The position numbers were made by a program, and so were the translations under genes. A stretch of DNA of 16,173 nucleotides from Ramlibacter sp. GTDB taxonomy: Bacteria; Pseudomonadota; Gammaproteobacteria; Burkholderiales; Burkholderiaceae_C. The number at the start of each line of letters is the position of its first letter. Positions within the stretch are counted from its first letter, which is position 1. Below are positions 7,973 to 14,808 of this stretch, in pieces. The notes under the pieces were generated by a model. It was not told the origin of the DNA. It did no database searches and worked only from the letters and a program-made list of their open reading frames with translations. The DNA lies in NCBI GenBank assembly GCA_023701085.1, contig JAMPXR010000010.1, forward strand, positions 1 through 16,173, given 5' to 3'.

Positions 7973-8820
7973 CGGATGCGGTCGGCCAGCAATTCCCACA
8001 CCGGCACCAGATCGCCGGGCAGGAAGGGCAGCTGGCCCAGGTCGGTATGGCTTTCGCCGGGGCTGTGAAAGTCGCTCCCGCGCGAGGCGGCCAGGCCGAA
8101 CTCGCGCGCGGTGTCCGCATACTTCACGTACTCGGCCGCCGAGTGGCTGCCGGTCACCACCTCCACGCCCCTGCCGCCATGGGCCTTGAACTCGCCGAAC
8201 AGCGCGAATTCCTCGTTCGCGGTGAACCGGTAGCGCGCCGGGTGCGCGATGATGGCCATGCCGCCGGCGCTGGCGATCCACTGGATCGCCGACTTGAGCG
8301 TGGCCCAGCGGTGCGGCACATAACCCGGGTTGCCTTCTGTGAGGTACTTGCGGAACACCTCGCCGGTGTCCTTGCAGACGCCGCGTTCGACCAGGTGCCG
8401 GGCGAAATGGGTGCGCGAGATCAGTTCGGGATTGCCCACGTACTTGAGCGCGCCTTCGTAGGTCCCTTCGATGCCGGCTTGCGCCAGCTGGCCGGCCATT
8501 TCGCGGGCCCGGACGCCGCGGCCGCCGCGCGTTTGCCGCAGGCCCTGCAAGATGGCCGGGTCGTCCGCATCGAAGCCCAGGCCGACGATGTGCACGGTCT
8601 GGTCCGCGAAGGTGACCGAGATTTCGGTGCCGGTGAGGTACTTGATGCCGTGGGCCCGGGCGGCGGCGGCGGCGCGCTGCTGGCCGCCGATCTCGTCGTG
8701 ATCCGTCAACGACCACAGCTCGACACCGTTCGCCGCGGCACGGGCGGCCAGCTCTTCGGGCGTCAGCGTGCCATCGGAAACGACGGAGTGACAATGAAGA
8801 TCGGCATTGAGGATGGGCAC
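7969..8820 (-). CDS. rnm: PHP-domain phosphoesterase (3',5'-nucleoside bisphosphate phosphatase / RNase AM type)
   Basis: The 283-residue protein is a metal-dependent PHP phosphoesterase of the YciV/TrpH family. Metal-binding motifs are complete: DLHCHS (7-12), SDGTLTPEEL, LTDHDE (38-43), Glu66 in GTEIS, His78 in HIVGLGF, RTHFAR (136-141), AHP (192-194) and SDFH (249-252), plus His258. Family members hydrolyse 3',5'-bisphosphate nucleotides, and the E. coli protein (Rnm) trims the 5' ends of rRNAs as a 5'-3' exonuclease. The start is GTG (8818-8820), six bases after a TAGAAT hexamer and without a ribosome-binding site. It heads the minus-strand run ending in trpS and overlaps the transporter start by four bases. 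Adjacency of yciV and yciO in E. coli supports the identification. Confidence 0.93.
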   Translation of the reverse strand: MPILNADLHCHSVVSDGTLTPEELAARAAANGVELWSLTDHDEIGGQQRAAAAARAHGIKYLTGTEISVTFADQTVHIVGLGFDADDPAILQGLRQTRGGRGVRAREMAGQLAQAGIEGTYEGALKYVGNPELISRTHFARHLVERGVCKDTGEVFRKYLTEGNPGYVPHRWATLKSAIQWIASAGGMAIIAHPARYRFTANEEFALFGEFKAHGGRGVEVVTGSHSAAEYVKYADTAREFGLAASRGSDFHSPGESHTDLGQLPFLPGDLVPVWELLADRIR

Positions 8821-8826
8821 GTGCCG

Positions 8827-8832
8827 ATTCTA
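8827..8832 (-). promoter_or_regulatory. Candidate -10 box of the rnm operon (leaderless start)
   Basis: On the minus strand TAGAAT is followed by exactly six bases (CGGCAC) and then the GTG start at 8820. The 73-base gap after pcp gives room for a promoter. No -35 match and no Shine-Dalgarno sequence are seen. Confidence 0.42.
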
Positions 8833-8893
8833 GGCGGGGGCGGATTTCCCCGCGCGCGCCGCGCAATCCCGCGCATGACGCCAGCGCCCGGGC

Positions 8894-9565
8894 TCAGGCG
8901 AGCGCGCCGGCCTCCTGGCGGATGTCCTCCAGCGTCACCAGCGCGCAGCGGATCGCGGTGCGCAGCCCTTGGACGATCTCGTCCAGCCGCATCGACGGCT
9001 GGCCCTGCGCCGGCAGCCAGGGCAGGTGGATCAGGCCGCCGCGCGTGTGGCCGAGTTCATGGCGCGTCGCCAGCTCGTGCATCAGGCCGTAAAAGACGTG
9101 GTTGCAAACGAAAGTACCGGCTGTCTGCGACACCTCGGCGTTGATGCCTTCGGCCAGGAGCGACACCAGCATGGCCTTGATCGGCAGGCTGCTGAAGTAG
9201 GCCGCCGGCCCACCGGGCACCACCGGCGTGTCCACCGGCTGCGCGCCGGCGTTGTCGGGAATGTGCGCGTCGTTCACGTTGATCGCGACCCGCTCCAGCG
9301 ACAGTGCCGCGCGGCCGGCCGCCTGTCCGGTGCACACGACCAGCGCCGGCCGGTGCTTATGCACCAGTTCGACCAGCCGGCGCAGCGAATCGCCGAACAC
9401 GGTGGGCAGGCGGGCACCGATCAGCCGATGGCCGGCGACCAGACGCCCGTGCAGCGCCTGGGTGGCCATCCAGCTGGGGTTGAGCGCGGCCCCGCCGAAC
9501 GGATCGAACCCGGTTACCAGCACGGTCGGCAGGCGGCCCACGGCAACATCTGTTGCGGATACCAT
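8894..9565 (-). CDS. pcp: Pyroglutamyl-peptidase I (peptidase C15)
   Basis: The 223-residue cytoplasmic cysteine peptidase removes N-terminal pyroglutamate from peptides. The family N-terminus VLVTGFDPFGGAALNPSW is present. The catalytic triad is visible: Glu91 in SLERVAIN, Cys154 in AGTFVCNH and His180 in GLIHLP. The length is close to the usual ~215. The frame is open for another 100 codons upstream, but those codons are antisense to the neighbouring peptidase and Pro/Arg-rich; the ATG at 9563-9565 gives a short tail before the conserved start. A TACAGT hexamer lies six bases upstream of it. The gene diverges from the zinc metallopeptidase across 40 bases, and its stop lies 73 bases before rnm. 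Confidence 0.95.
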   Translation of the reverse strand: MVSATDVAVGRLPTVLVTGFDPFGGAALNPSWMATQALHGRLVAGHRLIGARLPTVFGDSLRRLVELVHKHRPALVVCTGQAAGRAALSLERVAINVNDAHIPDNAGAQPVDTPVVPGGPAAYFSSLPIKAMLVSLLAEGINAEVSQTAGTFVCNHVFYGLMHELATRHELGHTRGGLIHLPWLPAQGQPSMRLDEIVQGLRTAIRCALVTLEDIRQEAGALA

Positions 9566-9571
9566 GCTCTC

Positions 9572-9577
9572 ACTGTA
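9572..9577 (-). promoter_or_regulatory. Candidate -10 box of pcp within a CACTG-N5-CAGTG inverted repeat
   Basis: On the minus strand TACAGT stands six bases before the pcp ATG. The hexamer lies inside an inverted repeat, CACTG (9571-9575) and CAGTG (9581-9585), in the 40-base divergent spacer. A protein bound there would cover the pcp start and the leader of the opposite gene. The repeat is short and could be chance. Confidence 0.35.
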
Positions 9578-9605
9578 CCGCAGTGCGGTCATTCTGGAGA
9601 ACGGC

Positions 9606-10478
9606 ATGCGTTGGGAAGGCAATCGGGAATCGGACAACGTCGAGGACCGGCGGGGCGAGGGCGGCGGTGGCGGGTTCGGCTTCGGTGGGCGCAGCATCGG
9701 CATCGGCACCATCGTCATCGCGCTCGTTGGCGGCGCGATCTTCGGTGTCAATCCGCTCACCATCCTGAGCCTGCTGACCGGCGGACCCGCGCCCCAGGTG
9801 CAGCAGCAGGGCCCGGCCAAGGCGCCGCCGGCGGACGACCGGATGGCGAAGTTCGTCTCCACGGTGCTCGCCGACACCGAGGATGTGTGGAAGCAGCTGT
9901 TCAGCCAGGGTGGCGCCGCCTACCAGGAGCCCAGGCTGGTGCTGTTCCGCGGCGCGGTGGCCACGGGCTGCGGCCAGGGACAGTCCGTCATGGGGCCGTT
10001 CTACTGTCCGGCGGACCAGAAGGTGTACATCGACCTGAATTTCTACGAAACGCTCAAGAACCGGCTGGGCGCGCCGGGCGACTTCGCGCAGGCCTACGTG
10101 ATCGCGCACGAGATCGGACACCATGTGCAGAACCAGCTGGGCATCACGGGCCAGATGGCGCGATTGCGCGGGCGCGCCAGCGAGGCGGAATACAACGCGA
10201 TGAGCGTGCGGGTGGAACTGCAGGCGGACTGCTTCGCCGGGGTGTGGGCCCATCACGCGCAGAACGCACGGCAGATCCTCGAGCAGGGCGACGTCGAGGA
10301 AGCGATGAACGCGGCCGCGAAGATCGGGGACGACGCACTGCAGGGCGCGCGCGGCGGCGCCGTGGTGCCCGAGAGCTTCACCCATGGCACCAGCGCCCAG
10401 CGCCAGCGTTGGTTCGCCAATGGGCTGAAAACGGGCAGCGTGAAGGCCTGCGACACCTTCAACAGCCGGTCGCTGTAG
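9606..10478 (+). CDS. ypfJ: YpfJ-type neutral zinc metallopeptidase
   Basis: The 290-residue protein starts MRWEGNRESDNVEDRRGEGG, the usual charged and glycine-rich head of this family. One transmembrane helix follows (~31-58, IGIGTIVIALVGGAIFGVNP), then a Pro/Gln linker and a catalytic domain placed outside the cytoplasmic membrane. The zinc site HEIGHH (168-173) and the following VELQADCFAGVWAHHAQ segment (Glu204 as probable third ligand) match the family, as do the C121GCG- and YCPADQKVYIDLNF-like stretches around Cys122 and Cys134. Four cysteines in the catalytic part could form disulfides. A GGAG ribosome-binding site (9596-9599) six bases before the ATG fixes the start. The substrate is unknown. 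A 14-bp perfect hairpin follows 18 bases after the stop. Confidence 0.93.
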   Translation: MRWEGNRESDNVEDRRGEGGGGGFGFGGRSIGIGTIVIALVGGAIFGVNPLTILSLLTGGPAPQVQQQGPAKAPPADDRMAKFVSTVLADTEDVWKQLFSQGGAAYQEPRLVLFRGAVATGCGQGQSVMGPFYCPADQKVYIDLNFYETLKNRLGAPGDFAQAYVIAHEIGHHVQNQLGITGQMARLRGRASEAEYNAMSVRVELQADCFAGVWAHHAQNARQILEQGDVEEAMNAAAKIGDDALQGARGGAVVPESFTHGTSAQRQRWFANGLKTGSVKACDTFNSRSL

Positions 10479-10496
10479 CGGCCGGGCGTGCAGAGC

Positions 10497-10529
10497 CGAA
10501 TCCTGCGCGCAGCCGGCGCGCAGGATTCG
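10497..10529 (+). terminator. Perfect 14-bp stem hairpin after ypfJ
   Basis: CGAATCCTGCGCGC (10497-10510) and GCGCGCAGGATTCG (10516-10529) are exact reverse complements around the loop AGCCG. Its place 18 bases after the ypfJ stop fits a terminator or 3'-end stabiliser, but no T-run follows, so it may rely on another factor or be a REP-like palindrome. A second, weaker hairpin (TCGCAAA/TTTGCGA, 10575-10593) lies in the same gap. Confidence 0.5.
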
Positions 10530-10640
10530 CGCCGACCGCAAGCTATCAAAAGGTTCCTGTTTCCCCGCCGGCCATCGCAAAAAGCCTTTGCGAGCGCGGC
10601 GCACGGTGTCCTGCCCGAAATGCGACAATAGCGGGTTGAG

Positions 10641-12050
10641 ATGACTGCATCCTTTTCAAGACTTTCGCTGGCCGAGCCGCTGGCGCGCGCCGTAGCCGAG
10701 ATGGGCTACGAGACCATGACCCCGATCCAGGCCGAGGCCATTCCGGTCGTACTGACCGGCAGCGACGTCATGGGCGCGGCGCAGACCGGCACCGGCAAGA
10801 CGGCGGCCTTCGCGTTGCCGCTGCTGCAGCGGCTGCTCAAGCACGAGAACACCTCGACCTCGCCCGCGCGCCACCCGGTGCGGGCCCTGGTGCTGCTGCC
10901 CACGCGCGAACTCGCCGACCAGGTGGCCCAGCAGATCAAGCTGTACGGCCAGTACACCAACCTGCGCAGCGCGGTGGTGTTCGGCGGCATCGACATGAAG
11001 CCGCAGACCGCGGAGCTCAAGAAAGGCGTCGAGGTGCTGGTGGCCACGCCGGGGCGGCTGCTGGATCACATCGAGGCGAAGAACGCGGTGCTGAACCAGG
11101 TCGAATACGTGGTGCTGGACGAAGCCGACCGCATGCTGGACATCGGCTTCCTGCCGGACCTGCAGCGCATCCTGTCGTACCTGCCCAAGCAGCGCACCAC
11201 GCTGCTGTTCTCGGCCACCTTCTCGCCCGAGATCAAGCGGCTGGCCAGCAGCTACCTGCAGAACCCGGTCACCATCGAGGTGGCCCGGCCCAACCAGGAG
11301 GCTTCCACGGTCGAACAGCATTTCTACAGCGTTGCGGACGACGAGAAGCGGCGCGCGCTCAAGCAGATCGTGCGCCAGCGCGGGCTCGCGCAGGCGTTCG
11401 TGTTCGTCAACAGCAAGCTCGGCTGCGCGCGACTGGCGCGTTCCCTGGAGCGCGAGGGCATGAACACGACGGCCCTGCACGGCGACAAGACGCAGGACGA
11501 GCGGCTCAAATCCCTGGACGCGTTCAAGCAGGGCAAGGTGGCGCTGCTGGTGGCCACCGACGTGGCGGCGCGCGGTCTGGACATCAAGGACGTGCCGGCG
11601 GTGTTCAACTTCGACGTGCCGTTCAACGCCGAGGATTACGTGCACCGCATCGGCCGCACCGGCCGCGCCGGACAGTCGGGCCTGGCCGTCACCTTCGTGT
11701 CGGGCAGCGACACCCGGCTGGTCGGCGACATCGAGAAGTTGCTCAAGCGCAAGATCGAGCTGGAAGCCCTCGAATTCGAAGAGGACCGGCCGCGCGGGCG
11801 CATCAACGACGGGCGCCGCGCCTGGCGCGAGGTCGGCGAAGTGGGCGATCCGCGCGACATGCTGGACGCCCCGCGTCCGCAGCGCGAGTACCGCGCGCAC
11901 ACGCCGCGCGACCCCTTCTTCGACCAGCCCTACCAGCCGCCGGCGGCCGACGCCAAACCCGCCTGGGAAGCGACCGTCCGGCCCGCGAACCGGGTGTCCG
12001 CGAACATCAAGCCCCGGCGCAAGGTCGCGGCGCTGTTCAAGTCGGAGTGA
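10641..12050 (+). CDS. rhlE: DEAD-box ATP-dependent RNA helicase, RhlE type
   Basis: The 469-residue protein unwinds short RNA duplexes with ATP and is probably involved in ribosome assembly or RNA turnover. All helicase motifs are present: the Q motif MTPIQAEAIP (26-35), I AQTGTGKT (47-54), Ia PTREL (87-91), Ib TPGR (136-139), II DEAD (160-163), III SAT (191-193), V ATDVAARGLD (305-314) and VI HRIGRTGR (335-342). After the core (~375) comes a tail of about 90 charged, Pro/Arg-rich, low-complexity residues ending in the basic segment IKPRRKVAALF, typical for RNA-binding tails of RhlE-like proteins. The ATG is preceded by GGGTTGAG and, further up, by a GACAAT hexamer (10624-10629) that may be the -10 box, giving a very short leader. 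It is convergent with apaH, 20 bases away. Confidence 0.93.
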   Translation: MTASFSRLSLAEPLARAVAEMGYETMTPIQAEAIPVVLTGSDVMGAAQTGTGKTAAFALPLLQRLLKHENTSTSPARHPVRALVLLPTRELADQVAQQIKLYGQYTNLRSAVVFGGIDMKPQTAELKKGVEVLVATPGRLLDHIEAKNAVLNQVEYVVLDEADRMLDIGFLPDLQRILSYLPKQRTTLLFSATFSPEIKRLASSYLQNPVTIEVARPNQEASTVEQHFYSVADDEKRRALKQIVRQRGLAQAFVFVNSKLGCARLARSLEREGMNTTALHGDKTQDERLKSLDAFKQGKVALLVATDVAARGLDIKDVPAVFNFDVPFNAEDYVHRIGRTGRAGQSGLAVTFVSGSDTRLVGDIEKLLKRKIELEALEFEEDRPRGRINDGRRAWREVGEVGDPRDMLDAPRPQREYRAHTPRDPFFDQPYQPPAADAKPAWEATVRPANRVSANIKPRRKVAALFKSE

Positions 12051-12053
12051 CCA

Positions 12054-12070
12054 CCGGGCGGCGGGCCCGG
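12054..12070. terminator. Short hairpin in the rhlE/apaH convergent gap
   Basis: CCGGGC (12054-12059) and GCCCGG (12065-12070) pair around five bases and nearly fill the 20-base gap between the two stop codons. A symmetrical GC stem between convergent genes suggests a shared bidirectional transcription stop, but neither side has a T-run. Confidence 0.35.
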
Positions 12071-12913
12071 TCAGAGCCCGCCCGCGCCCGGCACACGGGC
12101 CTGTTCGCAGTCCACCTGGATCAGCTCGTGCCCGGCGCCCGCGACGCCCAGGCGCAATGCGCTCAAGGCACCGCCCCAGACACAGCCCGTGTCCAGCGAG
12201 ATGAGGTCCGGCCGTTGCAGGAAGCCCAGCGTGGACCAGTGGCCGAAAGCGATCGTCGCGTCCGCCGTCTTGCGCCCGGGCACGTCGAACCAGGGCAGGT
12301 ACCCGGGCGGTGCGGCGTCCAGCCCGCCCGATGATTTCAGGTCCATGACGCCCTGCGCGGTGCAGAACCGCAGACGCGTGAGCGCGTTGACGATCACGCG
12401 CAGGCGGTCCGCGCCGTGCAGCGAGTCGTCCCAGCACGCGGGCTCGTTGCCGTACATGGTCGAGAGGAAATCGACCAGCCCCGGCCCGCGCAGCGCCGCT
12501 TCCACCTCCGCCGCGAGCGCCAGCGTCTGCGCAAGGTCCCACTGTGGCAGCACGCCGCCATGCACCATCAGCAGGCCGTGCGCGCGAATCGCCAGGCGCT
12601 GCCAGCGCAGCCACTCCAGCAGTTCGCCGCGGTCGCGCGCCAGCAGCACGTCGTCCATGGTGTCGTTGCCGTGCGGCGGACGGCATCCGTGCGCGACGGC
12701 CAGCAGGCTCAGGTCGTGGTTGCCCAGCAGGCAGCGGGCCGCGTCGCCGTAGGCCATGAGCCGGCGCAGCACCGCGCCCGATTGCGGTCCCCGGTTGACC
12801 AGGTCCCCCAGCACGTAGAGCGTGTCGCGGCTGGCGGAGAATCCGATTTTTTCGACCAGGCGGCCCAGGGCGCCGTCGCAGCCCTGCACGTCGCCTATCA
12901 AGTACAGTGCCAT
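12071..12913 (-). CDS. apaH: Symmetrical bis(5'-nucleosyl)-tetraphosphatase (Ap4A hydrolase)
   Basis: The 280-residue enzyme splits diadenosine tetraphosphate into two ADP and can also remove nucleoside-tetraphosphate caps from RNA 5' ends. Metallophosphatase motifs are in order: GDVQGC (7-12), LGDLVNRGP (35-43), LLGNHDL (62-68), VHGG (117-120), FGHWS (223-227) and DTGCVWGG (241-248). The length agrees with E. coli ApaH (280 residues). The start at 12911-12913 gives the standard N-terminus MALYLIGDVQGC. The open frame continues far upstream, but that part is antisense to the CorC-like gene. A CAGAAT hexamer lies eight bases before the ATG and no ribosome-binding site is obvious. It diverges from the CorC-like gene over 36 bases, which include a GCCC-GAA-GGGC hairpin (12927-12937). 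Confidence 0.96.
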   Translation of the reverse strand: MALYLIGDVQGCDGALGRLVEKIGFSASRDTLYVLGDLVNRGPQSGAVLRRLMAYGDAARCLLGNHDLSLLAVAHGCRPPHGNDTMDDVLLARDRGELLEWLRWQRLAIRAHGLLMVHGGVLPQWDLAQTLALAAEVEAALRGPGLVDFLSTMYGNEPACWDDSLHGADRLRVIVNALTRLRFCTAQGVMDLKSSGGLDAAPPGYLPWFDVPGRKTADATIAFGHWSTLGFLQRPDLISLDTGCVWGGALSALRLGVAGAGHELIQVDCEQARVPGAGGL

Positions 12914-12949
12914 GATGTCCGATTCTGCCCGAAGGGCTTGTTCGCGCCG

Positions 12950-14269
12950 ATGGAAGTGCTGCTGATTGCGCTGCTCACGCTGCTGAACGGCGTGTTCGCC
13001 ATGTCGGAAATGGCGCTGGCCTCCAGCCGCAAGGCGCGGCTGGCCACCTTGGCCGGTGACGGCGACCATGGCGCGGCGGCGGCGTTGCGCCTCATGGAGC
13101 AGCCCACGCGCTTTCTTTCCACGGTGCAGGTGGGTATCACTTCCATCGGCATTCTCAACGGCATCATCGGCGAGGCGGCCTTCAGCGCGGCGCTGGCCCA
13201 TTGGTTCCAGTCCATGGGCCTGGGGGCGCGCTCCTCGGCGTATGCCGCCACCGGCATCGTGGTGGCCGTGATCACCTTCGTCACCATCATCTTCGGGGAA
13301 CTGGTGCCCAAGCGCATCGGTCAGCTCTACCCCGAGACGGTGTCGCGCCTGCTGGCGCAGCCCATGGGATGGCTGGCGCGCGCGGCGGGTCCGTTCGTGA
13401 AGCTGCTGACGGTATCGACCCAGGCCGTGCTCAAGCTGCTGGCGATCGACACCACCCGCGGGCGCGGCATGACCGAGGAAGAGATCGCCCACAGCCTGGA
13501 AGAGGGCGTGGACGCGGGCGTGATCGAGCAGCACGAGCGGCAGATGGTGGCCAACGTCTTCCATCTCGACGACCGGCCGCTCACGTCCATGATGGTGCCC
13601 CGCTCCGATGTCCAATGGCTGGACGCCGGGCTGGACGTCGGGCAGGCCCTGCGCCAGATCGGCAAGGAGGGCGCGCATTCCTGGTACCCGGTGTGCCGCG
13701 GCTCCCTGGACAACGTGGTCGGGGTGGTCAGCGTGGCCAGGCTGCTGGCGCTGGGCGCCGAGCCGGCGGGCACGCTCGAGCAGCACGCGAGCCCGGCGCT
13801 CTTCGTGCCCGAGACGCTCAGTGGCATGGAGCTGCTGGAGCAGTTTCGCGCCCGGTCCGGCCGCGTCGTATTCGTGGTCGACGAGTGGGGCGTCGTCCAG
13901 GGGCTGATGACGCCGCACGACCTGCTGGAGGCCATCACCGGCGAGCTGCAGCCGGTGGCGCAGGCGCTGGCCTGGGCCACCCGCCGCGACGACGGTTCCT
14001 GGCTGCTCGATGGGCAGATGCCGGTGGCCGAGCTGAAGACGCGGCTGGAAATCCGCGAATTGCCCGACGAGGAGCGCGGCCGCTACAACACCGTGGCGGG
14101 ACTGCTGATGTCGGTGTCCGGCCGGCTGCCCGGCGTCGGCGAACGCATCGACTGCGGCGATTGGACGTTCGAAATCGTCGACCTCGATGGCAAGCGTATC
14201 GACAAGGTGCTGGCGCAGCCGCGGCACGAGCATGCACGGGCGCGCGCGCCGGGCAGGACTGTCACGTAA
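12950..14269 (+). CDS. CorC/HlyC-type membrane protein with DUF21, CBS pair and CorC domains
   Basis: The 439-residue inner-membrane protein has a DUF21/CNNM transmembrane part (~1-165) with three or four helices and the conserved stretches FAMSEMALASSRKARL and GELVPKRIGQLYPE. A cytoplasmic CBS pair follows (~208-330), containing MMVPRSDVQWLD and VDEWGVVQGLMTPHDLLEAI, and then a CorC_HlyC domain (~345-425) including RYNTVAGLLM. The architecture and length match the YtfL (PaeA)/YoaE-like group, implicated in polyamine or divalent-cation efflux; the name hemolysin is historical. The CBS pair probably binds an adenine nucleotide. The ATG fits the family N-terminus; a GAAGGG lies 14 bases upstream, further than usual for ribosome binding. 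It diverges from apaH and converges with an unknown gene. Confidence 0.92.
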   Translation: MEVLLIALLTLLNGVFAMSEMALASSRKARLATLAGDGDHGAAAALRLMEQPTRFLSTVQVGITSIGILNGIIGEAAFSAALAHWFQSMGLGARSSAYAATGIVVAVITFVTIIFGELVPKRIGQLYPETVSRLLAQPMGWLARAAGPFVKLLTVSTQAVLKLLAIDTTRGRGMTEEEIAHSLEEGVDAGVIEQHERQMVANVFHLDDRPLTSMMVPRSDVQWLDAGLDVGQALRQIGKEGAHSWYPVCRGSLDNVVGVVSVARLLALGAEPAGTLEQHASPALFVPETLSGMELLEQFRARSGRVVFVVDEWGVVQGLMTPHDLLEAITGELQPVAQALAWATRRDDGSWLLDGQMPVAELKTRLEIRELPDEERGRYNTVAGLLMSVSGRLPGVGERIDCGDWTFEIVDLDGKRIDKVLAQPRHEHARARAPGRTVT

Positions 14270-14311
14270 GGCGGGGTCTGAAGCGGCCGGCGACGCCTCC
14301 GGCGCGGCGCG

Positions 14312-14325
14312 GCCCGCGCGCGGGC
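14312..14325. repeat. GC palindrome between convergent stop codons
   Basis: GCCCGCGCGCGGGC is a perfect 14-base palindrome in the 65-base gap between the CorC-like gene and the convergent unknown gene. A GCCGG/CCGGC pair lies just to its left (14285-14302). Together they may act as a stop signal for both genes, but no T-run is present, and GC-rich DNA yields such palindromes by chance. Confidence 0.3.
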
Positions 14326-14334
14326 GACAGCGCT

Positions 14335-14748
14335 TCAGCGGGCGGCGCAGGAAGCGCCGGGCCGCGGGCCGGCGCCCGATTTGCCGGCGTCGATCACTTC
14401 CACCGCACCCTCGCCGACCAGCCGCTGCAGCAGGCGGTCAAGTTGCTCGGCGCGCAGCTTCGAATGGGCGAGGATCCAGCCGCGATTGATCGGCCGCGTG
14501 CTCATCACGGACAAGGCACGGAACACGTCGGCGGTCCGTTCGGCGGTGGGCAGCTCGGGCCAGTACCTGAGCCGGTAGATCAGGCCGCCGCTGTTGTCGC
14601 CCGAGCCGTCCCTTTGCGATGCCACGAAGCGCAGCTCCCCCAGTGAAATCGACGTCTTCCTGGCCCAGTGGTACAGCGTGCCGCAGACGTTTGGCATTTT
14701 GCCGGTTCCGATGCAGGAATGATCAGCTAAATGTCGGCGCCGCCCCAT
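14335..14748 (-). CDS. Unknown protein with a probable winged-helix segment
   Basis: The predicted product has up to 137 residues. The stretch after the middle (ERTADVFRALSVMSTRPINR, then a second helix LRAEQLDRLLQRLVGEGAVE and the strand-like VEVIDAG) looks like a winged helix-turn-helix. The front part, around SLGELRFVASQRDG and IYRLRYWPEL, looks like a small beta-rich module. I do not recognise a named family. The start is uncertain: ATG at 14748 gives an Arg-rich head, while ATG at 14695-14697 (MPNVCGTLYHW) gives a 120-residue protein that looks more natural. Neither has a strong ribosome-binding site. Two CGCTAGGG direct repeats lie just upstream (14755-14784). It converges with the CorC-like gene and follows crcB on the same strand after 60 bases. 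Confidence 0.65.
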   Translation of the reverse strand: MGRRRHLADHSCIGTGKMPNVCGTLYHWARKTSISLGELRFVASQRDGSGDNSGGLIYRLRYWPELPTAERTADVFRALSVMSTRPINRGWILAHSKLRAEQLDRLLQRLVGEGAVEVIDAGKSGAGPRPGASCAAR

Positions 14749-14754
14749 GGGGCG

Positions 14755-14784
14755 CGCTAGGGGAAAACCGGCGCCGCGCTAGGG
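14755..14784. repeat. Direct repeat CGCTAGGG x2, 22 bp apart
   Basis: CGCTAGGG occurs at 14755-14762 and again at 14777-14784, both in the same orientation, with start points 22 bp apart, about two turns of the helix. They lie 7 bases upstream of the first possible start of the winged-helix-like gene and after the crcB stop. The same octamer appears a third time at 16053-16060, just upstream of the TRIC gene. CTAG is usually scarce in GC-rich proteobacteria. Confidence 0.45.
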
Positions 14785-14808
14785 CGATTGCTTATCCCGG
14801 CTGCGCTT

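Noticed and set aside
8821..8866. Extension of the EamA frame back through the rnm gene
   Set aside because: The upstream part of that 602-codon frame overlaps rnm in another frame and is Arg/Gly-rich; the GTGA overlap start at 7972 is far more likely.
10656..12686. Minus-strand ORF of 676 codons
   Set aside because: It is antisense to the RhlE helicase and out of frame with apaH; its composition is low complexity and it has no motif.
12914..14233. Upstream extension of the apaH reading frame (about 440 codons)
   Set aside because: This part is antisense to the CorC-like gene and precedes the standard ApaH N-terminus.
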